Shown piece by piece: positions 48,290 through 61,332 of a stretch of 64,000 nt of DNA. The stretch spans positions 2,975,840 through 3,039,839 of the forward strand of contig NC_061863.1 of the NCBI RefSeq assembly GCF_907164915.1, read 5' to 3'. The first letter of the stretch is position 1; each line of letters begins with the position of its first letter. The notes beneath the pieces were generated by a model. The model was given only the letters and a program-made list of their open reading frames with translations. It ran no database searches and had not been told where the DNA came from. The position numbers and the translations under genes are program-made. Source of the DNA: Impatiens glandulifera (taxonomy: Eukaryota > Streptophyta > Magnoliopsida > Ericales > Balsaminaceae).

Positions 48290-49130
48290 AACATGTTTTT
48301 CATATTTTTGACATGTTTAACACGTTTTTCACACATTAAACACGTTTAACACGTTTTTAACACATTTAACATATTTTCATATTTTGGCACGTTTAACACG
48401 TTTTTTACATATTTAATACGTTTTTTACGTCATTGACACGTTTAACACGTTTTTGACACGTTTAACACGATTTTCACGTTTTTAACACGTTTTTGATATG
48501 TTTAACACGTTTTTGGCACGTTTAACACGTTTTTGACACGTTTAACATGTTTTGACACATTTAACACGCTTTTCACGTCCGTAACACGTTTAACACGTTT
48601 TTGACACAATTAACACGTTTTTCACGTCCTTGACACGTTTAACACGTCATTGACACGTTTTTAACACGTTTTTCACACATTTAACACGTTTTGGCACATT
48701 TAACATGTTTTTGACACGTTTAACACGTTTTGACACATTTAACACGTTTTTTACGTCTTTGACACGTTTAACACGTTTTTCACGTCCTTGACACGTTTAA
48801 CACGCCCTTGACATGTTTAACACGTTTTTGACATGTTTAACATGATTTTCACATTTTTAACACGTTTAACACGTTTTTGACACAATTAACACGTTTTTGG
48901 CACATTTAACACGTTTTTCACACGTTTAACACGTTTTGACACATTTAACACGTTTTTCACGTCTTTGACACGTTTAACACATTTTTGACACGTTTAACAC
49001 GTTTTTCACGTCCTTGACACGTTTAACATGTCCTTGACACGTTTAACACGCTTAACATGATTTTCACGTTTTTAAAATGTTTAAGATGTTTAACACGTTT
49101 AACACGTTTTTTTCACGTTTTTTTATCATT
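48290..49130. repeat. CACGTTTAACACGTTTTT minisatellite
   Basis: About 840 bp of degenerate 10-20 bp units alternating TTTAACACGTTTTT and GACACGT or CACGTCCTTGACACG. Nearly every unit has a CACGT core. Higher-order variants (for example CACGTCCTTGACACGTTTAA) recur, indicating local homogenisation. Not found elsewhere in the window. Confidence 0.93.
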
Positions 49131-50197
49131 TGATAATATAAGGATTGTACTTGCATAGTAGATGAAAAAATTAGGCAAAAACTCTAATGATTCCAAAAAA
49201 TATGATCAGTACATTATTTTGTGAGTTTAATTTCAGGATTATGCAGATATTTTTATTTTTATTTTTATTTTTGGAACCACAAAATAGGAGCTGCACATAC
49301 TCTAAGTTAGACAAAATAATAAATTTTAGTCAAAGAAACCTAAAATGTAAAGTTTCTGTTTCAACTTGTAGAGAAAAATGCAATAAATCAATTTATATAT
49401 ATTTCAAAAAAATAGAGATCTCAAATAATTAAAACCAATTAAATAAACCAAACATCAAACAATCTAGACTAAATCAATTAGTCGTGAAAATGGTTGAACC
49501 AAGACTGCTAGAGTTAAGCATCATGCCTTCATTTAACTGATGAATTATATATTCTAACTATTCCTAACTAAGCAAGAGATCACATAATATATATCATATT
49601 AGCTAGGCTCAAGAACAACAACCAACAGTCAAAACTCACGGCCAAAAATTCAATAGAAAATCCAATGAGTGATTCGATCAAGCATAGTTCTCAGATCAAT
49701 CACATGTTGATAACAAACAACTATAAACCGAGATTATGGCAGATAACAATCAAATGAATCAAGAGAAAAGATGATCGGTGAAATCAAAATTTTATTAAAG
49801 TTGAGTATATGGCTTTCAAAGTATTGAGAAAGCTTCTAACAAGTTCAAGACCACTCCTAAATGACTCAAGAAGCTCTGACAAGTCCTAGACGACGACGAC
49901 GACGTTCGAAGATTCCGGCAAGCTTGCTCAACAATGTCGACAACTTGAGCTCGGCTATTTCTTAGGGGCTGCTTTCTTCTAGGATGATTAGAATGGTTAA
50001 CTTAACTTATGTCCAAAAGATGACATTTTATAGTAAAGCCTATAAGTAGTCAATTAACCGCAATTAATAATGAAGCGATTTGGTTTATTTTTGTTTTATG
50101 CTATTATTATTGGTACATTATTATTATTATTTTTATATAATTTTTTGTTTTGATTTTATTCCCAAGATCTAAGTCCCATATTTAATTAATTGATAAG
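49131..50197. other. Spacer without recognised gene
   Basis: 49131-49800 is AT-rich with nothing identifiable. 49800-50000 is more balanced in composition, with a (GAC)n run CGACGACGACGACGTTCG near 49891, but has no convincing ORF. Confidence 0.4.
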
Positions 50198-50275
50198 CAC
50201 CAGTAGAAAAAGAGTCATTAGCGACAGATTATGGCGACGGTAATACTTTTTCGTCGCCGATAGTTAAGAAATTTC
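50198..50275. mobile_element. CACTA (En/Spm-type) terminus remnant
   Basis: CACCAGTAGAAAAAGAGTCA followed by a hairpin GGCGACG (50233-50239) with CGTCGCC (50252-50258) resembles plant CACTA ends (CACTAGTAGAAAAAGGG with GCGACGG subterminal repeats), with CACTA mutated to CACCA. The other end was not found. Confidence 0.55.
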
Positions 50276-50623
50276 TTCCAAATTAATTGTTTTATTTTAA
50301 TCCGATGCAATGAGCTCAAATAAAATTTTTATGAAATAAATTTTGTGGGCTCGGAATAATTTAAAATTTATAAATTGATGGGTGAAATATTTTTTTGATT
50401 ATTTCTTTAAAGAAATAATAAAAAAAATAAAGAAGAAATTGCTTAGAGATTTTAATTTATTTATTTAAATTTATGTGTTTGAAGGACTTCTTTAAGTAAA
50501 TGACACAAAAGTTGACTAATATTTTATTTTAAAAGATTATTAATTGATCTGAACTTCTCCAAATATTCATACCAAACTAAAACATGAAACAATATCTAAA
50601 TTGAATTAAACAAAATTGGTGGC

Positions 50624-50998
50624 TTAATATTGAGAATTGCGACTTCCACGGATGCAGATAAACTTGTGAATTTGGTTGAGATAAGATGGTGCACTGCCGT
50701 TGTAGCATGCAGTATTGAAATAAGAGAGAGCTTTACAACATTTTACATTGACAGTTGTTCTCCCGAATATTCCATTAAGTATATTCCATCCACAAACATT
50801 TACATTTTTCATTGCTGACCGACAAATAGGTGTCTTAAACGATGGCTTTTGGGGAGTACTGGGCAATGATGGCACTCTAGATGGGGGCACGTTTCTCGGT
50901 CGTCCAAATCCAAATACAGCTGCACGTGCGGACTTGGGTGAAGAAGGGGAAACCATTATGAAGGCTATTATTACAATTATCAAACTCTTTGAATTCAT
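50624..50998 (-). CDS. Secreted prolamin-like (ECA1/EC1-type) Cys-rich protein, no repeats
   Basis: 124 residues, single exon, the most divergent paralog. Signal peptide MNSKSLIIVIIAFIMV.. to about residue 26, a short Pro-rich linker (PPSRVPSLPSTPQKP) without Trp repeats, then Cys at 59, 69, 87, 88, 98 and 115 (C-x9-C-x17-CC-x9-C-x16-C). The length is normal for the prolamin-like/ECA1 family, so this probably resembles the founder before linker growth. The x16 final spacing is shared with gene 4. The TATA box is conserved. Intact frame and Cys residues support function; secretion is confident, biological role is not known from sequence. Confidence 0.83.
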   Translation of the reverse strand: MNSKSLIIVIIAFIMVSPSSPKSARAAVFGFGRPRNVPPSRVPSLPSTPQKPSFKTPICRSAMKNVNVCGWNILNGIFGRTTVNVKCCKALSYFNTACYNGSAPSYLNQIHKFICIRGSRNSQY

Positions 50999-51063
50999 TG
51001 CTAAACTTGTTTACTATGAATATTTTGAGTTTGATGATATGATATATGACTATATATATGTCT

Positions 51064-51072
51064 TCTTTTATA
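51064..51072 (-). promoter_or_regulatory. TATA box of gene 5
   Basis: TATAAAAGA on the minus strand, 66-74 bp before the ATG, embedded in CTATAAAAGAAGACATATA as in genes 1 and 2. Confidence 0.7.
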
Positions 51073-53290
51073 GTAGAAAGAAGTAGATTAAGATCCATCA
51101 AAAGAAAGGGTTAATATTTGATAATAAATATTATTATTTAATTGTTCAAGATTATAAAAATTCAAATAAAAAATCATCTATAAGTCATTTTCAAATTACT
51201 TAAATTTTCATCGTATTTTGTTTTAATTTGAGTGTAATTCATATTTGTGCAATACGCAAAAAGGAAAAGAGAAAAAAAAAATCAATTTAGTGTGTCAAAG
51301 TACATACATATTTGACTTCATTGCGATTTTAATCAATATAGTCAAAAAAAAAAATTGAAAGTAGGAAGTTAGTTTGAGACCACACAATCATAATTTTCAC
51401 TTTCATTTAAGGCGTTCTAAATATGAATCTAACAATGACATTTGTTCTTTTAGAAACTACTTTTAGTACTTGAGCTACCTTAGTGTGTTCAATATAGTTA
51501 AAATTAAATATTATTTAAAATTGTTAGTCATTTATAAACTCGTAAAATCGAGATATTATCTCATCATATAAGTATAATACTCTTAACCATTGGTGGATCG
51601 TTTTCTGATCATACCATATTAATGTGTTGGTGATACTTTCTCGAGTCCGTCCTTTTCTTAACAGCAAAGGAGGCGAAATAATCGGATCTGAAGGTATATT
51701 TCGGGAGGAAGGTAGTCATTAGGTATAACTCTATCGAGTCGAGATTTTTTAAGAGGTCGATTTTTGTTCGATAGAGTGTTTATAGACCATGTCATATCCC
51801 GACAAAACAATGCTTTAGAATTGTTGTATTGAACCAGGATGTACTAATCAAAACCGGCTTATTATTGATAAACGAATGACATTTTCACTGTCATGACTAA
51901 ATTTAAACACTTAAACTACTTGTAATTATAGGACAAGAGATATCAAATGTTTCAAGAGAAATGGCAACAATGAATCATTCACTTAGAAGAGGCTATCTTA
52001 TTTAAGATTGTGTTTGACAATATTCTTGTAATCTATAAATTAATTTATATGTGAGGGGTAGTTTTCAAAACATTGGACATTAACACTTTACAATATTGTG
52101 TAATTCTTAATTTTCTAAATATTAACACTTTACAATCTTGTGTAATCTTAAGGAGAATATTCATGTTGTGACGTCTAAAAATTATAATGTCTCAACATTT
52201 TTTCTGAAAAATGTGTTTCACTAGATAGTCTTGACCCTGTGCTTTATCTTGATCTCGAATTCTGAGTGAGATGAGAAACCGAAATGATAGATAAAACTAG
52301 AGTTCATAAAAAAATGTCTATCTCATTAAATCATGTGGCTTACATTTCTCTCGAACCTCGTAAAATGAGACAAGAAATTATTTTCTGGGAAGTCATCTCG
52401 TCTTAAAATGAAGCGAGGAACCGAAATAAGACTAGCTTTGGTTTGAAAGAGTCGTCACCCAGTTTTATTAAAATTAGGAAAATAAAGTGACATGGGTATA
52501 AATATGGGTTTTGAGATTTTGTTTATGGTTCGTTGATTGGTTACACATAGGAAATGGCAGCGACGCTATGTCTCATGTGCCCACCCCAAAAGGTGGTCTC
52601 TAGTATAAATATTTGGTCATTTATTAAAATACACATTTTACACAATTTTGAATTAAAAAAGATTGTCACTATATCCACATGTTTCTAAAAATCTACATCC
52701 TAATTTATTTCATGTTTCTAAAAGGATGTCTTAGTCCATGTTTCTAAAATTAATTTAAATAATAATAATAATAATAAATGATATTAAAAAAATCATACAA
52801 TAAATCATATATCTATATAAATAATAATATTTTTTAATTAGTATTATAAATTTAATTTATTTCATTTGAATCGGTAAGCACTAAAAGTCTACATCCTAAT
52901 TTTTTAAATTAAAATAATTATTTTAATATTTTTGAATAAATAAAATAAAAATAATTAATTCTATGGCAAAAAAATAAATAATTAATTAAGCTAATTATTA
53001 TGATAATTAAAACCTAATTAATTAAGAAAAATGATTTAAATAATAAAAATAAAATTATTTCAGGTAAATGTTGTTTTCATTTATCTTAAAATAATTTTAG
53101 AAAAATCTAGGGACAAAAACAAATAATTTTGAATTAATTGTTGTTCATTTCATCTAAAATAATTATTTATTTAAATCCTAAAACATAAAATAAAATAAAA
53201 AATTGATAAAATATTGGCCATATTTATTTTAATATTTTGTGTATTTGCCAAAAGGGTGAAAGAAAAATCAATTTCAAACAAACTTTTAAA
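51073..53290. other. U5 spacer and AT-rich unique DNA
   Basis: To about 52740 homologous to the old spacer of U1. 52740-53290 is AT-rich with (AAT)n-like runs and no gene. Confidence 0.45.
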
Positions 53291-54680
53291 GTTTTAAAAT
53301 AAAAATAAATATGTGATCACGTGTGGCAGAAACCGCAAGAATAAGTTGCAACAGGAACTACAGTCATCGGATGAGCACTGGATTTTTATCCAACACCCAA
53401 GAAACAGCCACGTAACCCGTTGTAGCCGAGGAGAAGCGCGCTTGTATCGAATTAGATCAACTAACGGGACGTTAGCCCCATTAGCCGAAAACGCTAACGG
53501 AACGCCAGGCCCCAAAGGAACGCCAAAGAAACACTTAAAAGCGCTTAAAACGACGTTGTTTTGAGCGCCACCTTCGTCTCCAACGCGACGTCGGAGCAGA
53601 TAAGATCAAATACTAGTATTTGATCTTATATTTTTGGAAGTCCCTCGATAGTCAATGGTTTTGGCTGATTCAATGGCCAGAATAATCATCCTACAATGGT
53701 GATCATTCCCCTTACGAAAATAGGGTTGATTCATCCCTATATCTTCAAGTGGCTCGAAGAACAGCCAAAATGTCATTAATGACTTTTGGCTGAATCAGCC
53801 TACTTGGAGTTCACAACCGACCTTGGGCAGCTATAAATAGCTCCCTTTAGTTGATCCAAAGACAGAGAATTCAACCTCCCCTATCAAATTGCGATTTATC
53901 AAAAATCCGCCCTTGAAGCTCAAAGATTTTGGATTTTTCGAAAATCCGTTTCAGGCATTGAAGCTTAGATTTGAGCATCCCAAAAGCTTTCCTAAGAATC
54001 AAGGAATGTTCTCTAATCTTTGATAAGGATTCAATCACCCTCTAATTAATATTTACAATTTTAATTTGAAATTTGTATATTTTAAATTGCAAAAACTTTG
54101 TATGATTGTTGTTTGTGGTGTTTTATGGATGGAACTTATCATAGGATCATTTAGAAACTATCTGGATATGATAAAAACGATCAATCGATCTAAATAACAA
54201 AAACCTAAATTTGAATTTCAAAAATCAAAAAATTGGATTTGTTGTTCTTGAGCTATTATGTTGAATCACGGTCCATAAAGTTTCCCAACATGATTGTAAT
54301 GATGTTGGACAACTATTTGGATCATGTTTGATCCATCCCGGTCATGTTTGATCAAAATCAAAATTTTCATAATAAATGAAAATTTTGAATTTTTGAATTG
54401 GTTCAGACAATTAACTAGTGTTCTTGTTTAGGTACCAATCAAGTATATATAGTATAAGGAATATATTGGATAGTTCCTTACACTTTAAAACAGCGTTAAA
54501 ATCAAAAACCTATTTTTTATCACAAACTGTTTTGAACATTGATCATCATCCAAGTCAATTGATGCCTTAAGATGATGATCAACATGTTCATAGGAGCTTT
54601 GTGAAGCTACCCAAACTCTTAGATCAAAGAATCGGAGTTAAAAAAATAAATTAAAAAACTTGCAATTTGATTTCTTTAGG
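53291..54680 (+). mobile_element. Probable LTR/leader of a decayed retroelement
   Basis: Composition changes abruptly to near-balanced. CTATAAATAG at 53831-53840 is a good TATA box, followed by a T- and A-rich leader like that of large Gypsy LTRs. No terminal repeats could be paired in the window, so boundaries are uncertain. Confidence 0.4.
53600..53629. repeat. Perfect 30-bp palindrome
   Basis: Each arm is ATAAGATCAAATACT with no spacer, centre between 53614 and 53615. Could be a fused inverted end or a dimer binding site. Confidence 0.9.
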
Positions 54681-54684
54681 ACCG

Positions 54685-55440
54685 TGGCTTGTTAGCCTAG
54701 GATCGAGGAATCCGACCAAGGATCCTCGATCCGGACCGAGAGGTTAAAAATGAAAATATTAGCCTAGGAATGTGGAGTCGAATCGAATATTTCATTAGGA
54801 CCATGGAGTCCGACCGATGTTCTTGAGTTAGAATCGTCGAACAAGACCGATGAGTTATGACTGAGATGTTCGACCTAAGATTTTTATATAGGACCGATGA
54901 ACTTAGCCTAGGACCGAGAGCCTCTTAACCTATGACTGATGAACCTAACCTAGGACCGAGGATCCCTTAGCCTAGGACCGATGGGTTTATACACCCAGAC
55001 CGATAAACTTAACCTATGACCAAGGATCCCTTAACCTATGAACAAGGGTTTATACACCCAGACCGATAAATCTAACATAGGACCGAGGATTCCTTAGCAT
55101 AAGACCGATGGATTTATACACCCAGATCGATAAATCTAACCTAAGACTTTGAACCTCTTAACCTAGAACCGATGGGTTTATACACTCAGACCGATGAATC
55201 TAACTAAGGACCCCCTTGACCTAAGACCGATGAACTTAGCCCCGAGCTAACCTAACACCGATGGGTTTATACACCTAGAACGATGGTTTAAGTCAAGGAT
55301 CAAGCATCCTTAGCACTCGACCAAGGGATTCTGACACCTAGACTGAGGATCCCGAGCCTCGACCAAGAGGCTCCTTGACCTGGACTGAGTGTCTTTTGAC
55401 ATCGACCGATGAAAACAAACCTGAGGCCTAGGACTCCGGT
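54685..55440 (+). repeat. Degenerate tandem array, ~65-bp period, ACCGATGGGTTTATACACC type
   Basis: Units carry CCTAGGACCGA, GGTTTATACACCCAGACCGA and AACCTAACCTAGGACC with drift; the middle part (54960-55200) shows a ~65-bp period. Edges break down into shorter GACCGA repeats. It lies between the LTR-like leader and the ORF remnant. Confidence 0.85.
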
Positions 55441-55763
55441 TCTAAGGCTTATTTGGTTTCACTTTTAAAAAGTCAAAATTATTTTTGTAATTTTGGACCC
55501 CTAAACAATTTTCTAAAAATCCCAAAAACTAGAAAATGCTTTCAAAATATTTGTGAAATGTCTTCCACCCAAAAAAAAATTGTCAAATGCATATTTGGTA
55601 TTTATTTCCAAACTCTAATGCCTTTAAGAATGTATAATAGTCTTCAGGTATTTCCACCCTAAGTAATCATCAGAAACAGGTATCAGCATTTAAACATTTC
55701 AACTGCTCTACCTTCTCTCTAGAAAAACTTCTTAATCTTCTTCGGCTCTTCTAGATTCTTCCA

Positions 55764-57610
55764 ATGGCTAAAGAAAATACTTTCTCTAATAACGTGATGC
55801 AGGTGACCTTCGAATCCATCTACAACTCTGGGTTACCTGAGATGGAGGCGGTTTTTTTATCTCTTGAGGCTTCCGACCTAAGGAAGTTCCTAGGGGGTCT
55901 ATTTATCTATTACGACGAGGAAGTACGGGTTTTCTTTGACTCCGCTAAGATCATCGGAGATTCCATTTCGGCAACGGTGAATGGAACGGATATTATTATA
56001 TCAGAAGTCGCGTTCGCTAAGATTCTAGGGCTCCCGACGAAGGGCCTGGACTTTTCTAAAGAGATTCCTTCTGATATATTAATGGAGATGCAAACTTTTT
56101 TTTCTGATCTTGATGTTCCCGTTAGCTATAGCGGGAAGAAGAAGCATCTGAAATATGAATATTGTATTATATGTGATATCTCCACCAAGTCACTCCAAGG
56201 GAGGGGATGAGTTTTTGACTCGATCACCCAATCCAAGTTTGAAATGATGGTTGCGATAACAAGGGGAGTAGCCGTGAACTGGGGATCTGTTTTATTTAAC
56301 ATCCTCTACTAGATGGTATCTCCTCACATCAAAAGAAGTCTAGGTTTCTCAGTCCATATTGGATGGATATTGAAGCATATGAGAGTGACCACTGGTTTAG
56401 GTACTCCTCTAAATCCCAATAAGGTCTTATCTTCTATCACGGTGGCAAGATATGTTACTAGAATGAAGAAAGGCAAGGAGTCTAACTCTGAGGCCTCCAG
56501 ACAGTAGTCAAGCAACGGTAAGTCGGCGGGCGGATCTAAACGTGTTAATACTTCCAGTCGTGCGACATCTGCAAAGAGACCCAAATCATCTAGAGTTGAA
56601 TCGGCTACGAGCTCCAACAGCATTGTTAAGAATAAATCTTGAGAAGTTGGCGAAATCAACTCATTTCGTAATAAGACTAGGTTTGAGGTAAATATCCTCG
56701 CTCATCTGCTTTTTGTTGCATCTCCTTCGCCGCTAGAAGGTCTTCTAGCAGAATTAGCCTAAGCATAGGTTGCAACGCCCATTGTTATTCTGATTGAACA
56801 TGCGGCAATAGAGGTTCAAACAGTAGACATTGTTGTTCCAACTGATTTGATCATCACTCTTATTATTGATCGGTCGGATCTTCTTCCAACCGGTCAGACA
56901 GATGACATAGTAGACGATCAACCTGATGATATTCCTGTTATCCAGAAGGAGGTTCTACCTGCGGCTGAGATCTCCTCAATAGTTAAAGATGTTGATAATA
57001 CTATTACCTGTTTGCAACAGATGGTCGTGGTAGCCTTTGATCAAGGCTAAATCCCTATTCCTTCCACTTAGTAAGAGGTTTTGTCCTCTTCGGCTGTTAT
57101 CGATGTAGAAGTGGAAGATGTAACAAATATGATGACTGCATAGGGTTCTTCAGCAGGGGATACCTCAAAACGTTTCTCTTCCTTTGCCCATATGAGACGA
57201 TCTAGAGGAATTGAATTCAGAGATCCTGTTCTAGACCCTACACATGTTGAAGTTGCAAGGGCAGGGAAAGGAATTGCTGAATTAACGTCCATTCCCGATT
57301 CTCCCCTTGATGTCACTCCTTTCGTTCTGTCTCTGATGGTTCCCACATCTCTGCCCCTTCTTCTTCCGTAGAAGAGTTTCTAAGAACAGTGGACATCCGT
57401 CAAATTTTCATGGAAGCTCTAGCTCCGTGGCAGGAGGCCTTTCAATCTTTTAACTCTAGGTTAGAACGGATAGAAAACTCGTCTGCATCCTCATCAACTA
57501 CGCATAATGAGCTAGTTGTGGCTCATAGGTTCATAGACAGAAACGTTGTGGGCAACACGTAGGAGCTTTTGAGGATGAGAAAGCAACTAACCAGATCCTT
57601 TTCGGCATGA
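55764..57610 (+). pseudogene. Retroelement-associated ORF remnant (putative plant transposon protein family)
   Basis: ATG at 55764 opens one frame that runs to about 57370 with in-frame stops at 56208, 56310, 56505, 56640 and later. The first ~245 residues (MAKENTFSNNVMQVTFESIY.., ASDLRKFLGG, VNWGSVLFNI, SPHIKRSLGFSVHIGWILK) resemble the plant transposon-protein domain seen in large families of Lamiales genomes. A Ser/Lys-rich low-complexity part and a Pro/acidic part follow. From memory only; no catalytic motif is visible. A capsid-like or accessory role is possible but unproven. It is flanked by two unrelated tandem arrays. Confidence 0.6.
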
Positions 57611-57724
57611 ATCTCACCCTTACTAGCGAACTTAAATCTTCTGTTGATATTCTTTCTTCTCAAATGTTGGAAGTTGTTAAATCTCTCAAAGTGGCTGAAG
57701 TGGAAAGAGTTGAAGACACTGGTT

Positions 57725-58195
57725 TTATGTTCATTTCGTTATTATGAGAAGCGCGTCCGGTATTTTGTTCAAATCGGTTTTTGGAGAAGCGTTTCCGATA
57801 TTTTATAAACTTCGGTTTTATGTGAAGCGCTTCTAGTTTTTATATAAGCACTTCGGTTTTATATAAAAAGCGTTTCCGGTATTTTAACTTTGGTTTTTTA
57901 TATGAAGCGTTTCCAGTTTTATGTTCATTTCGGTATTATGAAAAGCGCGTTCGGTATTTTGTCCAAATCGATTTTTGGAGAAGCGCTTCTGATATTTTCT
58001 AAACTTCGGTTTTATGTGAAGCGCTTCCGGTATTTTATAAACTTCGGTTTTATGTGAAGGCACTTCCGGTATTTAACCTCTTCAGTTTTATACAAGGCAC
58101 TTCTGGTATTTAACTAGTTCGGTTTTATACAAGGTGCTTCCGGTATTTAACCAGTTCAGTTTTATGAAGAGCTTCCGATTTTTGATCAAATTCAG
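57725..58195 (+). repeat. Tandem array of TTCGGTTTTATGTGAAGCGCTTCC units
   Basis: About ten degenerate 40-50 bp units built from CGGTTTTATGTGAAGCG and CTTCCGGTATTTT. GAAGCGCTTC inside each unit is a self-complementary 10-mer. Follows directly after the ORF remnant. Confidence 0.88.
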
Positions 58196-61015
58196 TATTT
58201 GATCAATCATCCGAAATTCATCTTCAGCGCATCAACCGAATCCGTTATTGGCAGTCTAACACAATAGCTGAGCTGAACCTATATAAGACTACCACGTGCC
58301 AAACTAATTCAAATTTCATGTGATGTACGTTTCTAGTACACCACGATCTCTCTTAAGAATAGTCGGCGCACTATCTTCATCCAGTATATTCACGATCAAA
58401 AGCTTATTCTTTTATGTACTACCCTGCCACACATCCAACCGAAATATGACACGTGTCAGTTGAAGCAAATTTGTCCGTTGAGAAGTTATTTATTTAAGAA
58501 GAAGTTGAAGGACAATTTGCACTACCATTTTCCTACAATCTTACAAGTAATCCAAGCGAACTTTCTCTCAAGCTTTCAAGTTCTCAAAGTTTACAAGTTT
58601 GTTAGATCATAAAGTTGTATTACATTCACTGATATTTCTGTGTGAGATTCAGTATTTTAAATTAAATAAAGGTTGTTCTGTTTAACAGAGTGTTGTGTGC
58701 TATGAGTTCGGAAACATGCATTGTCTAAGTCTTGGTTGTCCGACCGGGTTTGTGTAAGCATTGTATTCAAACTAAATCTTCTAGTGTATATCATTCTCAA
58801 GGTTGAGAAGAAGGGGTGACGTAGGAGAGTTTGCTCCGAACATTCATAAACAAACTATGTGTCTTGTGTTATTTATATTCTGAATCTTCCAACCCCTTTA
58901 ATTTGTCGTTTCAATTCCAAACAAACAGTACCGCACTTGACTCTGTTCAAGAGTTTGTGAAGACTTGCGAAGAATAGAAATAGATATTAACTTCTAACAA
59001 AGTTAATATCAAATTGAAGGTTTACGCGGTTAACAATACTTGGTCAACCCCCTACTATTGTTGACTCATTTCCTAACAGTTTTAATATTTAAATAACGCA
59101 CAAACTTTATGAATGTTTAGGACCGAAAGAATAACTGATAAAAATAAAACGTTATACAATCGATTTCAAAAGTCAACTTTATAAGTAGAGTCCTTTTAAT
59201 ACGGGTATGAAGGATGAAGCGCGAAATCCCTTTTCTGATTATCACCAAACTAGTTACGAACTAAAAGAAAACTCTGATCAATACGTTTGTACGTATATGC
59301 CAACTTTTATTGGTTTTCAAAAAATCAATTGACGACTATGTTTCAAAATAAATAATCTCTTAAATTAATTATGTTTAATTAATTTAAACTAGCAGATTTC
59401 TAAGAAATCAAACTATGATTTGATTATAAATTCTCGAATTATTTGAACCCCGAAATTAATTATTAATTTTTAATTAATTTTAAAAGTTGTCGGGATGATT
59501 GACATCTTTTAAAAAAAACGCTTTATTTTAAAAGAAAATTTTCGTCATGCAAATCGAGATTGAATTTCTCGAACCTCGAGTTTTTCACATAAACCTATAC
59601 AAATGAGTTTTTTTGGGGTTACAAAATTGAAATAATTTATACTTATAAAATCATAAAATTTTAAAAATTATAATTTTAAATTCATAACAGTTTAACTAGT
59701 GTAAGCGCTTAACTAGACTACACTAGTTAAATAATTTAGAATCTTACCATTTTAAATTTTTTTAAGTTAATTGAGTGTTTAACCAACTTTATTAATTAAG
59801 CAAAAAAAACAAATGAAATGATTATAAGTTTTTTAAGATAGCTCATTAGATAACTTTTTTACTAATATTTTAAGATATTTATGTTCTACTTGTATAAGAG
59901 TTTATTATTATTCATTATTATAAAATTGCAATAACTCTTCAGATATAATACTTTTAATTGTGAGATGAAATGATCTTTTTAAAAGAGAAATCTATAAATT
60001 TCTTCTATATTAGCATAGTATATTCTTCTTAGTTCTCATACATTTTTATTAACAAATCTATCTCACAATAAACAAATAAATTTATTTATTTATTCCATTT
60101 TCAATAATGAAAAATAAAATTTTATCTTATTTAAAGATAATTATTTTGAAACAATAGACATTTTATTAAGAAATTTTCCAAATTAAAGTTGAAAGTGATT
60201 TATTTATTTTATACATGCTTCGTGTTTCTTTGTCCTAATTCAATTATAGATTATAAAAATGATAATATTGTGAAACTTTTTGTTTTATTTAATATTAAAG
60301 CCATGATTAAAATTATTTTTTAATTGTGATCAAATTCCTTTTTTGGATCATTAAAAAATTATTTTTGGCATGTATTACAAATGTAATTTGTTTATTATCT
60401 ATAAAATAATATTTGTGTATGGAATCTTAATTCCTCCCGTGAATAATTGTAAAAAGTCTAATTAAACTCGTATGGTATGATAGCACTAAGAACATCGACT
60501 ATCCACAAATAATTTTGACATTGACGCCAATACTAGTTATAGTAATATATGTGACTTGGAGTAAATAGAAAAGTACTCCTTTGGTTCTTTTTCAATTCCA
60601 TCAACTTTGATAGGTTAATTATTCATGGATAAAGTGTAACATATGATATGTACCGGTCTCAAATTCTACTACATTGCCCATTTGTTTGTACTATTTGGGC
60701 ACTCTTGTGGAATCAATTATGGGGATTTGGAAGAAGGTGCTAGCAAGAAATAATGGATAAATCTACTAAAGTCAACCCAATAGGTTAAAAATAATTTTTT
60801 CTCTAATTTATTATTTATGAATAAAAAAATCATTCACATCTAGAATGTGAAAACAACATTGAGATATTTGTTAAATTAAATAATAATAATAAAATATATG
60901 TTTAGGGCAGCGTGTCAAGTATAGAGCAGCCATATAGTGGCGTATCAACCTATATATTACTTTGACATTTGAACAAAACTGAATATATTTTTTTTTTTTT
61001 TAATATTAAGTGATA
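58196..61015. other. Retroelement-like noncoding DNA, then AT-rich spacer
   Basis: 58196-59090 is balanced in composition, with CACGTG motifs (58291, 58450) and a TTTAAATTAAATAAAGGTTG stretch that could be an LTR promoter/polyadenylation region; no ORF. 59090-61015 is AT-rich, with nothing recognised. Confidence 0.35.
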
Positions 61016-61020
61016 AAAAG

Positions 61021-61332
61021 TGTTAGAATCCAAACCACAATAAAAGAGAATAAAAACGATAAAGAAGAACGAACACCAAGATTACGTGGAAAACCTTTTA
61101 CGTGTGAAAAACCACGGGCAGAAGAGAAGTTTCACTATATCGAAGATTGTACAAATTTTGGTGAACAATGTAATAAATCGAATGAGAGAAAAGATGGCTG
61201 CATTCTCTATATATTGTCTAACCCTAGAATATGATGTGAATTAAAAGGGGTCAGACCCATTAAGACTACAGGTCCATACAGTGCGGGCAAAACCCGCTGA
61301 CCCAACAAGAATTCGGGCCACAAACTCTAACA
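61021..61332 (+). mobile_element. Copia-type solo LTR
   Basis: 312 bp, TGTTAGAATCC to AACTCTAACA, flanked by AAAAG (61016-61020, 61333-61337). The terminal TGTTAGA/TCTAACA pair is inverted, as expected. No primer-binding site or coding DNA adjoins it. The 74-residue frame inside is chance. Confidence 0.88.

Larger units (their letters stand above)
50380..52740. repeat. Truncated duplication unit U5
   Basis: Homologous to the gene region and spacer of U1-U4 but the most diverged. Starts about 240 bp past the gene stop and ends near 52740, within the region equivalent to 3850. Confidence 0.75.

Noticed and set aside
48290..49130. CRISPR-like array
   Set aside because: Units are contiguous and degenerate with no unique spacers; plant nuclear context.
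61010..61234. 74-codon frame as a small gene
   Set aside because: It lies within a well-defined solo LTR with a target duplication.
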